Below are positions 1 through 5,876 of a DNA stretch of 5,876 nucleotides, in pieces (positions within the stretch are counted from its first letter, which is position 1; every line of letters begins with the position of its first letter). This stretch comes from an uncultured Pedobacter sp. GTDB lineage: Bacteria; Bacteroidota; Bacteroidia; Sphingobacteriales; Sphingobacteriaceae. The DNA is taken from positions 1 to 5,876 of the forward strand of contig CAMLDJ010000327.1 of NCBI GenBank assembly GCA_946478755.1. Reading direction: 5' to 3'. The notes beneath the pieces were generated by a model, which saw only the letters and a list, made by a program, of their open reading frames with translations, had not been told where the DNA came from and searched no databases. Made by a program: the position numbers and the translations under genes.

Positions 1-819
1 AAAACGAAGCTACTGATTGTTACACACGAGATGTCGCCTTTCCTTGAACTCACAAAGATTTCTGAAATTACCCGTCAACTACCACAGGCAATGCAGGATA
101 AGGGATTTGAGATCCGTATATTGATGCCGAGGTTTGGGAACATTAATGAAAGAAGGAACAGATTGCACGAGGTTATCCGTCTTTCCGGGATGAACATTAT
201 CATTGATGATAATGACAACCCTTTAATAATTAAGGTTGCTTCAATTCCCGCCGCACGTATGCAGGTTTACTTTCTTGACAATGAAGATTATTTTCAGCGC
301 AAGTACGTATTCAGGGATAAAGAAAACAAGTTTTACGCAGATAACGACGAGAGGACGATCTTCTTCTGCAAAGGTGCGCTTGAAACGGTTAAGAAATTAG
401 GCTGGGCTCCCGATATAGTTCATTGCCACGGCTGGATGACTTCTCTTGTTCCTGCGTATATCAAAACTACCTATAAGAATGACCCTACATTTAAAAACTC
501 AAAAGTTGTTTATTCTATTTATGAAAACTGCTTTACGGAGACCTTAAATGCGGATCTGCATAAAAAAGCCATCATGAATTCCATGACCGCTGAGGACACC
601 AAAATGTTTGAGAATGCGGATTGCAATGTATTGCATATGGGAGCCATAACTTATTCTGATGCAGTGGTGTTAGCCGATGAAAACATTCACAGCGATGTGT
701 TAAAATTTGTTAAAGATTCTAATAAGCCAACTTTAGCTTATAATTTAACAGAAAATTTTGAAAACTTCTATTCTTTATATGAGGAGATTTCAAATGAAGA
801 ATTGGCTTCAATAGCATAA
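1..819 (+). CDS. Truncated-family GT5 'glycogen/starch synthase'-like protein, single N-terminal domain (5' end outside window)
   Basis: The frame is open from base 1, and the first codons read KTKLLIVTHE before the ATG at 31. That stretch is the first beta-strand of a GT5 (starch synthase catalytic) domain, so the true start lies a few codons left of the window and the ATG at 31 is internal. The 272 residues visible cover only the N-terminal Rossmann domain; bacterial GlgA is about 480 residues, and the C-terminal GT-B domain is absent with a clean TAA stop. GlgA landmarks can be aligned but are altered. The KTGGL ADP-glucose motif is replaced by LTKIS (about 49-63). The HAHDWH motif reads HCHGWM (421-438). 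The region around 'LHMGAITYSDAVVLAD' matches the GlgA segment before its interdomain linker. It is probably cytoplasmic, with no signal peptide. Short proteins like this are widespread in Bacteroidota, usually annotated as glycogen synthase. The family assignment is firm; I infer that the classical enzyme activity is lost and the real role is unknown. It is probably co-transcribed with the DUF4270 gene 23 nt downstream. Confidence 0.85.
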   Translation, partial: KTKLLIVTHEMSPFLELTKISEITRQLPQAMQDKGFEIRILMPRFGNINERRNRLHEVIRLSGMNIIIDDNDNPLIIKVASIPAARMQVYFLDNEDYFQRKYVFRDKENKFYADNDERTIFFCKGALETVKKLGWAPDIVHCHGWMTSLVPAYIKTTYKNDPTFKNSKVVYSIYENCFTETLNADLHKKAIMNSMTAEDTKMFENADCNVLHMGAITYSDAVVLADENIHSDVLKFVKDSNKPTLAYNLTENFENFYSLYEEISNEELASIA

Positions 820-842
820 ACTCAGGTATTATTAAATTAAAT

Positions 843-2297
843 ATGAAATTTACAAAACAAGACTTATTAACCCTGTTGATAGGTCTTTTTCTTTTTGCCT
901 CCTGTAAAGACGCCAACACGATTGGTTTGGACCTGGATTCCGATTTCGCTATAACAGGTACACTGATGGATTCGACCACTGTGGCCTCACAAACGTTAAA
1001 GGATGACGTAACATCAGGCGTATCATTGGCCAGACATCCATTGGGCTTTATGACTGATCCTGATTTTGGGACAACCGAAGCCAGCATTGCCATGGCGGTC
1101 GGCATACCAAGTGGTGGTCATTCTTTCGGAACGGCTCCTACTATTGATTCGGCAGTGCTTGTTTTACCTTACGGCACGCAGTTTTACGGAGATACAACGG
1201 TTTCAATTTATACCGTAAAAGTAAATCAGCTGACCAACGACCTCTCCAAAGAAAACGCTTACCTTATTGATAAAGTATGGCCCGCAGAAGTTCCTGTACT
1301 GGGAACCTTTAGTGGTAAGATCAAACCAAACACAAAATCCAGAATTTCAGACATTGTAAGCGGTGGAGCGGATACACTAATCACTGTTGTTCCACAATTA
1401 AGGATTAAACTGGACAATACATTTATCCAAAACAATATCATTAATCTGGACTCTGTTACCCTATCTAAAGCCAATAATTTTTATAAATCATTGAAAGGCT
1501 TTAACGTTACCGCAACAGCAACAGGTCAGGGTGGGATCATGTTCTTTGATTTTGCGGGAACGAATGGTAAAATAGAGATCTATTACAAAAAGCAGAATGC
1601 GACTACGGCCGCTGCAAGAGATACCGTTGCCGTGAGCTTCCCTATAGGAAACGCTTCCGGGCCCGTTACGGCGTCCATTAAGCACGACTATACAGGCACC
1701 GCAGTAAAAACGCAACTTGACAATCCTAATCCTGCAACACCTTATACCGTCACTTATTTGCAGGCCCTGGCAGGATTAAAAAACAAAATTTCCTTCCCGT
1801 ATTTAAAAAAGTTTATGGCTGATTTAAGATCAAAAGAGGGAAACTCAGAGGCAACGAAAGTGATTATCAATAAGGCTGAGCTGGTGATCGACCTCAGCAA
1901 TGGCTCGGATGTACTTCCGTTCAGCGCAGCACAAAGGCTTGCACTTTACAGGTATGACATTGCCGGGCAAAGGGCAAATGTACCGGATAACGACAACAGC
2001 GTTCAGGGGTCCTACAATGGAGATCCAAGGGCACTTGGAAGTGAAGTTCTCTTTGGCGGCTTCTTTGATTCCGTGAACAGAAGATATATTTTTACGGTAA
2101 CCAGCTACATTCAGGACTTACTGGATGGCAAGACCGAGGATTACGGAACATTTTTAGCACCTAGCTCACTTACAGAGTATAATGTGAATCCTTCGGTAAC
2201 CTCTGCGGCCAGGTCAGTTATCGGCAAATGGAAAAAAGATCCTGCTGCTGGTGATAAACTGATCAAATTAAATATTTATTATACGCAGATAAAATAA
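843..2297 (+). CDS. DUF4270 family lipoprotein
   Basis: A 484-aa protein with a lipoprotein signal: a short charged start (KFTKQD), a hydrophobic stretch at residues 8-19, then lipobox F18-A19-S20-C21. Cleavage before C21 and lipidation would place it in the outer membrane or periplasm. K22-D23 after the Cys resembles the basic/acidic lipoprotein export signals described in some Bacteroidota, so surface exposure is possible but not shown. The rest carries DUF4270 hallmarks: IGLDLD just after the Cys, LGFMTDPDFGTTEA at 67-80, IDSAVLVLPY at 101-110 and a terminal NIYY strand. It has alternating beta-strand character and no transmembrane segment after the signal. Biochemical function is unknown for the family. 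The ATG at 843 is chosen because it immediately precedes the signal peptide; the leader is A/T-rich with no Shine-Dalgarno. It lies 23 nt after the GT5-like gene with no terminator between them, so the two are likely one transcript, ending at the hairpin at 2319-2360. Confidence 0.88.
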   Translation: MKFTKQDLLTLLIGLFLFASCKDANTIGLDLDSDFAITGTLMDSTTVASQTLKDDVTSGVSLARHPLGFMTDPDFGTTEASIAMAVGIPSGGHSFGTAPTIDSAVLVLPYGTQFYGDTTVSIYTVKVNQLTNDLSKENAYLIDKVWPAEVPVLGTFSGKIKPNTKSRISDIVSGGADTLITVVPQLRIKLDNTFIQNNIINLDSVTLSKANNFYKSLKGFNVTATATGQGGIMFFDFAGTNGKIEIYYKKQNATTAAARDTVAVSFPIGNASGPVTASIKHDYTGTAVKTQLDNPNPATPYTVTYLQALAGLKNKISFPYLKKFMADLRSKEGNSEATKVIINKAELVIDLSNGSDVLPFSAAQRLALYRYDIAGQRANVPDNDNSVQGSYNGDPRALGSEVLFGGFFDSVNRRYIFTVTSYIQDLLDGKTEDYGTFLAPSSLTEYNVNPSVTSAARSVIGKWKKDPAAGDKLIKLNIYYTQIK

Positions 2298-2318
2298 AAT
2301 TCATCTGATCTTATAGTC

Positions 2319-2360
2319 AAATCCCCCGAGAATAGTTAATTTCGGGGGATTTTATTTTTT
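2319..2360 (+). terminator. Intrinsic terminator after the DUF4270 gene
   Basis: An 11-bp perfect stem pairs 2319-2329 (AAATCCCCCGA) with 2342-2352 (TCGGGGGATTT) around a 12-nt loop. The five consecutive G-C pairs are followed by TTTTATTTTTT (2350-2360), a classic rho-independent layout. It starts 21 nt after the DUF4270 stop codon and ends 18 nt before the glmS ATG, so it should end the GT5-like/DUF4270 transcript. On the minus strand the stem is followed by little T-richness, so I read it as acting rightward only. Confidence 0.9.
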
Positions 2361-2378
2361 AACCTAATACCGAATATT

Positions 2379-4217
2379 ATGTGTGGAATAGTTGGGTACA
2401 TCGGCCATAGAGAAGCCTGGCCTATAGTCTTGAAAGGACTCAAGAGATTAGAATACCGTGGCTATGACAGTGCCGGTATCGCCTTAATTAATGGTTCCGG
2501 CTTAAATATCTATAAAAAAGCCGGTAAGGTTCGGGAACTTGAAAATTTTGCCGACGGTAAGAACCTGTTAGGAACAATAGGAATCGGACATACAAGGTGG
2601 GCAACACACGGTGCCCCTTCCGACAGGAATTCACACCCGCACACTTCAAATAATGGAAAGCTGACGATTATCCATAACGGGATCATAGAAAATTATGCTA
2701 CGCTTAAAGAAGAGCTGCTGACAAGAGGGCACGAGTTCAAAAGTGATACGGATACAGAGGTGCTGGTCCACCTGATCGAAGAAGTCTATAAAAATGACAA
2801 TACTGACCTTTTGGAGGCGGTCAGGCTGGCACTTAATGAGGTGACCGGCGCTTATGCTATTGTCGTAATGGATGAAGATCAGCCGGGACAACTTATTGCA
2901 GCTAGGAAAGGCAGTCCGATGGTGATCGGTGTAGGGAACGGAGAATATTTTATCGCTTCGGATGCTACACCTATCGTAGAGTACACAAAGAATGTGATCT
3001 ACCTGAATGACAATGAAATCGCATTTTTAAAACGTGACGAACTGTTGATTAAACGGTTGGATAATGTGATTCAAAGCCCCTATGTCCAGGAACTGGAGTT
3101 GAAACTGGAGATGCTTGAAAAGGGCGGATACGAGCATTTTATGTTGAAAGAGATCTTCGAGCAATCGCGTTCCATAAGGGATTGCATGCGTGGCCGGATC
3201 TATCCAAACGACGGAAAGGTGCAACTGGGCGGCATAAAAGAATACGCCGACAAACTGAAAAATATTGACCGGATCATTATTGTAGCCTGTGGAACTTCAT
3301 GGCATGCCGGCCTTGTTGGTGAATATTTAATTGAAGAATATGCACGTATCCCTGTTGAAGTAGAATATGCATCGGAGTTCAGGTATAGGAACCCGATTAT
3401 TACAGAAAAGGATGTAGTTATTGCCATCTCCCAATCAGGTGAAACCGCAGATACGATGGCGGCGATCGAAATGGCCAAAGAAAAAGGCGCAACCATTTTT
3501 GGTGTCTGTAATGTGGTCGGCGCGTCTATACCGAGACTCACCCATGCTGGCGTATATACACATGCAGGTCCTGAAATTGGAGTAGCTTCTACGAAAGCCT
3601 TTACAGCGCAGGTGACAGTCCTTACCTTAATGGCCTTCTACATGGCACAGCAAAAAGGTACACTAACGCATTCAAAACTGGTGGAATTGCTTACCGAGCT
3701 GGATTGCATTCCGGATAAAATCCAGAAAGCACTTGAATCCAATGAAATCATACAGGAAATTTCAGAGAAATTTAAAGATTCAAGAAACTGCTTGTTCCTC
3801 GGACGTGGAAGTGGATTCCCTGTGGCCTTAGAAGGCGCTTTAAAGCTCAAGGAGATCTCCTATATCCATGCCGAAGGGTATCCGGCCGCGGAGATGAAAC
3901 ACGGTCCTATTGCGCTGATTGACGAGGAAATGCCTGTAGTAGTCATTGCTACTAAAAATTCTTCTTACGAGAAGGTGATCAGCAATATACAAGAAGTAAA
4001 GGCAAGAAAAGGCATTGTGCTGGCCATCGTTACAGAAGGCGACGTTGAAGTTAGGAAGATGGTTGATTATTGTATAGAAATACCAGATGCAAGTGAGGCC
4101 TTTTTACCGCTTCTGGCAACGATACCTTTACAATTGTTATCGTATCATATTGCAGTACTAAGGGGCTGTAATGTCGACCAGCCAAGAAATCTTGCTAAGT
4201 CAGTTACAGTAGAATAA
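2379..4217 (+). CDS. glmS: Glutamine--fructose-6-phosphate aminotransferase (isomerizing), glucosamine-6-phosphate synthase
   Basis: Converts fructose-6-phosphate and glutamine to glucosamine-6-phosphate and glutamate in the cytoplasm, the committed step to UDP-GlcNAc for peptidoglycan and lipopolysaccharide. The 612-aa length is close to the E. coli enzyme (609), and similarity runs end to end. The N-terminal class II glutaminase domain (about 2-225) starts MCGIVGYIG, so removal of Met exposes the nucleophile Cys2. It keeps RWATHG (73-78), the oxyanion pair N100-G101 and D125 in the SDTDTE motif. Two SIS sugar-isomerase domains follow (about 285-425 and 455-595), with CGTSWHAG (304-311), SQSGETADT (351-359) and STKAFTAQ (404-411). 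The catalytic E492 (KLKEISYIHAE), H508 (EMKHGP) and K607 in the C-terminal QPRNLAKSVTVE are all present, so the enzyme looks fully active. The start is fixed by the need for Cys at position 2. No glmS ribozyme is visible upstream. The gene is bracketed by terminators, suggesting a largely independent transcript, although no convincing promoter is seen in the short upstream gap. Confidence 0.98.
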   Translation: MCGIVGYIGHREAWPIVLKGLKRLEYRGYDSAGIALINGSGLNIYKKAGKVRELENFADGKNLLGTIGIGHTRWATHGAPSDRNSHPHTSNNGKLTIIHNGIIENYATLKEELLTRGHEFKSDTDTEVLVHLIEEVYKNDNTDLLEAVRLALNEVTGAYAIVVMDEDQPGQLIAARKGSPMVIGVGNGEYFIASDATPIVEYTKNVIYLNDNEIAFLKRDELLIKRLDNVIQSPYVQELELKLEMLEKGGYEHFMLKEIFEQSRSIRDCMRGRIYPNDGKVQLGGIKEYADKLKNIDRIIIVACGTSWHAGLVGEYLIEEYARIPVEVEYASEFRYRNPIITEKDVVIAISQSGETADTMAAIEMAKEKGATIFGVCNVVGASIPRLTHAGVYTHAGPEIGVASTKAFTAQVTVLTLMAFYMAQQKGTLTHSKLVELLTELDCIPDKIQKALESNEIIQEISEKFKDSRNCLFLGRGSGFPVALEGALKLKEISYIHAEGYPAAEMKHGPIALIDEEMPVVVIATKNSSYEKVISNIQEVKARKGIVLAIVTEGDVEVRKMVDYCIEIPDASEAFLPLLATIPLQLLSYHIAVLRGCNVDQPRNLAKSVTVE

Positions 4218-4227
4218 AGATTGTTTT

Positions 4228-4257
4228 AAGGCTGTATCATTACTGATACAGCCTTTT
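4228..4257 (+). terminator. Intrinsic terminator of glmS at the convergent junction with ssb
   Basis: A perfect 12-bp stem pairs 4228-4239 (AAGGCTGTATCA) with 4244-4255 (TGATACAGCCTT), with a tight TTAC loop and a TTTT run on the rightward side (4254-4257), followed by ACATTTT. It begins 10 nt after the glmS stop and lies just beyond the ssb stop on the other strand. The T-run is clearer in the rightward direction; leftward the stem is followed by AAAACAA. It should therefore terminate glmS well, and may only partly serve the mutY-ssb transcript. Confidence 0.9.
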
Positions 4258-4262
4258 ACATT

Positions 4263-4691
4263 TTAAAATGGCAGATCCCCGGAAGGGTCAGTATGATCTG
4301 TATATTCCGTCTCACTTTTCGGAGTTGTTCCTTCATTGCTAACGGGTGTTTGTTCAAAGTCGCTCTTTCTGCCCAGGATGGTAAAATTTTCTGCAACTAC
4401 CTCCGTTACATATTTCTTTATCTTTTCTCTATCCTCAAAAGAACGGGTCCGCAGCTTTCCCTCAATATAAACCAATTTGCCCTTTTGTAAATACTTAGAA
4501 GCAACTTCTGCCAATCCTCTCCACAGCACTATATTGTGCCACTCTGTTTGCTCTACTCTTTTACCATCTTTGTTATAGGTTTCTGAAGTCGCCAGCGGGA
4601 AGCTAGCTACTGTTACTCCCCCTTCTAAATGTCTGACTTCAGGATCTTTGCCTAAATGTCCTACTAAAATAACTTTGTTAATGCCTGACAT
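4263..4691 (-). CDS. ssb: Single-stranded DNA-binding protein
   Basis: A 142-aa SSB that coats single-stranded DNA in replication, recombination and repair. The OB fold covers about residues 1-107, starting MSGINKVILVGHLGKDPEVR. The hallmark TEWHNIVLWRGLAEVASKYL places W51 at the E. coli W54 position and W57 at F60. Y39 and F85 stand where E. coli has W40 and W88, so the DNA-stacking positions are all aromatic. A short polar linker rich in Thr, Ser and Glu leads to the tip DPSGDLPF. This ends in the usual L/I-P-F that binds partner proteins, though it is less acidic than the E. coli tip. It is shorter than E. coli SSB (178 aa) because of the short linker, which is common in Bacteroidota. The start lies 3 nt after the mutY stop codon, so the pair is almost certainly co-transcribed and possibly translationally coupled. 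Confidence 0.97.
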   Translation of the reverse strand: MSGINKVILVGHLGKDPEVRHLEGGVTVASFPLATSETYNKDGKRVEQTEWHNIVLWRGLAEVASKYLQKGKLVYIEGKLRTRSFEDREKIKKYVTEVVAENFTILGRKSDFEQTPVSNEGTTPKSETEYTDHTDPSGDLPF

Positions 4692-4694
4692 GAA

Positions 4695-5756
4695 TTATGG
4701 TTTTGCTAAGTAATTAAAATGCATATTCATAAAATTAGTGATCACTTTAGGCTGCGGCAATTCATCAAACTCCCGCAGCGAAACCCATTTTATGTCCGCA
4801 TCCTGATTAAAGTTAACGATATAATTATCTAAACCAAAAAATTGAACATATATAGTTTGGTGCGTTAATAAATGCTTTTGCAGGCTTAAAGCAGTAACCT
4901 TACAATTTTCACCAAAGGCCGCCTGTAACTGTTCCCTGAAATACGTGTGATCCTGCTGATAGCTTTCACCGGTTTCTATTAATGGAAAATCATAAAGCTC
5001 CTGCCAGATATCCGCAGCACTACGTTTCTTTATCAGAATCGTTTCGTCAGCCATACAGATGAAATAATTAAAATGACGCGTTCGTTTTTTTAGCTTATTC
5101 ACCTTAACCGGGAGCGTGCTCACCAAATCCCGGGCCTTTGCGAAACAGCCTTCCTGAATGGGACAAACACTGCAGTCTGGTGATTTTGGTTTGCACTGCA
5201 ATGCGCCAAACTCCATAATCGCCTGATTATATACGGATGCTTCCCGGTCTGGCATCAGTGATTGGGCAAGCGCCAAAAATTTTTTCTTACCGGTACTGGT
5301 GTTGATGGGTTCATTCATCCCAAAATAACGCGACAACACCCGGAAAACATTTCCGTCAAGCACAGCTTTTGACTCATTTGACGAGAAGGAAGCTATCGCT
5401 GCCGCAGTATACTCACCAATTCCTTTTAATTTAATCAGCTCATCGTATTTAGTCGGAAATTCTCCCTTATAAAGGTCCCTGACCTGTATTGCAGTGTGAA
5501 GCATATTTCGCCCCCTGGAGTAATACCCTAAACCTTGCCAAAGCTTTAAAATCTGTGTTTCTGTCGCCCCTGCAAAGGCCTGCACAGTTGGGTAGTTTTC
5601 GAGAAAACGGTTAAAATAAGGGAGCCCCTGCTCAACGCGGGTTTGCTGCAAAATAACTTCAGAAAGCCAGATCACATAAGCATCACTGGTCCTTCTCCAG
5701 GGTAAGTCCCGCTTATGATTTAAATACCAGCTTATGATTTCGGATTGAAAACTCAT
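4695..5756 (-). CDS. mutY: A/G-specific adenine glycosylase
   Basis: Base-excision repair enzyme that removes adenine mispaired with 8-oxoguanine, preventing G:C to T:A changes. The 353-aa length matches the family (E. coli 350). The N-terminal HhH-GPD glycosylase domain (about 1-210) keeps catalytic E33 in WLSEVILQQTRV, the helix-hairpin-helix LKGIGEYTAAA (110-120) with the bacterial Tyr at 116, and catalytic D134 in VLDGNVFRV. The [4Fe-4S] cluster is intact as C188-x6-C195-x2-C198-x5-C204 (bases about 5145-5195). A linker and a C-terminal NUDIX-like 8-oxoG recognition domain follow (about 228-350), containing HLLTHQ at 295-300. There the canonical Phe-Ser-His loop reads Leu-Thr-His with H299 kept. 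The start ATG at 5756 gives MSFQSEIISWYLNHKRDLPWR, the expected N-terminus; the leader ends in TATCCCC with no Shine-Dalgarno. It is the first gene of a minus-strand operon with ssb. Confidence 0.97.
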   Translation of the reverse strand: MSFQSEIISWYLNHKRDLPWRRTSDAYVIWLSEVILQQTRVEQGLPYFNRFLENYPTVQAFAGATETQILKLWQGLGYYSRGRNMLHTAIQVRDLYKGEFPTKYDELIKLKGIGEYTAAAIASFSSNESKAVLDGNVFRVLSRYFGMNEPINTSTGKKKFLALAQSLMPDREASVYNQAIMEFGALQCKPKSPDCSVCPIQEGCFAKARDLVSTLPVKVNKLKKRTRHFNYFICMADETILIKKRSAADIWQELYDFPLIETGESYQQDHTYFREQLQAAFGENCKVTALSLQKHLLTHQTIYVQFFGLDNYIVNFNQDADIKWVSLREFDELPQPKVITNFMNMHFNYLAKP

Positions 5757-5876
5757 GGGGATAAAAATACGTTGTATTATTTGATTTTAGTAAAAGTTGC
5801 ACTACGGTGATAGAAGTTCACACAAATAAATCATCTTTTATTTTCCTATCTCATTAAAAAGCAATACTTTTGCAAC
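5757..5876. promoter_or_regulatory. Intergenic region upstream of mutY, probably divergent promoters
   Basis: This A/T-rich 120-nt stretch has no ORF and no rRNA- or tRNA-like structure. It must contain the leftward mutY-ssb promoter. The best leftward candidates each differ from the Bacteroidota -7 consensus TAnnTTTG by one base: TTTATTTG (minus strand of 5823-5830, giving a leader of roughly 55-60 nt) and TATTTTTA (minus strand of 5762-5769, which would give a nearly leaderless mRNA). Neither has a convincing -33 TTG at the right spacing, so the choice is open. A rightward -7 box lies at the far end. Confidence 0.5.
5865..5872 (+). promoter_or_regulatory. Rightward -7 promoter element (TAnnTTTG) for a gene beyond the window
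   Basis: TACTTTTG is an exact match to the Bacteroidota sigma-70-type -7 consensus TAnnTTTG. It lies in A/T-rich DNA after mutY, pointing out of the window. About 19-20 nt upstream only the T-rich TTTTATTTTCC is seen, without a clean TTTG -33 box. Transcription would begin at or just past the window edge. In related genomes I recall a DNA-binding protein HU gene divergent from mutY, which would fit, but it is not visible here. Confidence 0.6.

Noticed and set aside
31..819. ATG at 31 as the true start of the GT5-like protein
   Set aside because: The frame is open to base 1 and encodes KTKLLIVTHE, the conserved first beta-strand of the GT5 domain. The ATG at 31 would remove it, so the gene starts left of the window.
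719..1105. Minus-strand ORF of 128 aa across the junction of the GT5-like and DUF4270 genes
   Set aside because: It overlaps two well-supported genes antisense, has a low-complexity composition and resembles no family I recognise; it is a shadow frame.
2298..2378. glmS ribozyme or other riboswitch in the glmS leader
   Set aside because: The gap is only 81 nt and is filled by a simple terminator hairpin. The pseudoknotted ribozyme core needs more sequence and is not recognisable; it is mainly a Firmicutes feature.
3200..3541. Minus-strand ORF of 113 aa inside glmS
   Set aside because: It is antisense to the highly conserved SIS domain of glmS, and its sequence is explained by the complementary codons.
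4293..4490. Plus-strand ORF of 65 aa inside ssb
   Set aside because: It is antisense to the conserved OB fold of ssb, with no promoter or translation signal.
5791..5876. GTTGC (5796-5800) and GCAAC (5872-5876) as an inverted repeat operator
   Set aside because: Only 5 bp, separated by about 70 nt; expected by chance.
1..5876. Mobile element, phage, defence system, CRISPR or RNA gene
   Set aside because: I saw no transposase, integrase, terminal repeats, repeat arrays or tRNA/rRNA-like sequence. All long frames are accounted for by ordinary core genes.

Overview
The window looks like a chromosomal core region from a Bacteroidota genome, most likely Sphingobacteriaceae (Pedobacter/Mucilaginibacter-like). 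Four things point there. There is a one-domain 'glycogen synthase' followed by a DUF4270 lipoprotein and glmS. ssb and mutY are paired on the other strand. No gene has a clear Shine-Dalgarno sequence, and start codons sit in A/T-rich leaders. A near-consensus Bacteroidota -7 element (TAnnTTTG) lies at the right edge. This assignment comes from family and gene-order recognition, not from a database search.

Layout, left to right. Positions 1-819 (+) hold nearly all of a GT5-like protein whose first few codons lie left of the window. After 23 nt comes a 484-aa DUF4270 outer-membrane-type lipoprotein (843-2297, +), probably co-transcribed with it. A strong intrinsic terminator (2319-2360) fills most of the 81-nt gap before glmS (2379-4217, +), which encodes the 612-aa glucosamine-6-phosphate synthase. 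A second perfect hairpin (4228-4257) ends glmS where it converges with the minus-strand genes. On the minus strand, mutY (5756-4695) is followed after 3 nt by ssb (4691-4263), a compact DNA-repair/replication operon. The last 120 bases are a divergent intergenic region carrying a -7 box that would drive a rightward gene starting beyond the window.

The two halves have different roles. The left block is tied to the envelope and amino sugars: GlmS commits fructose-6-phosphate to UDP-GlcNAc for peptidoglycan and LPS, and the DUF4270 protein should sit in the outer membrane. The GT5-like protein is probably not a working glycogen synthase, because the C-terminal Rossmann domain and the ADP-glucose-binding KxGGL motif are missing. 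The right block protects and repairs DNA: MutY removes A opposite 8-oxoG, and SSB coats single strands.

I saw no mobile element, CRISPR array, RNA gene or phage signature. The points most worth a second look are the degenerate GT5 protein, a possible tandem DNRLRE-like fold in the DUF4270 protein, and the terminator lying only 18 nt before the glmS start codon.
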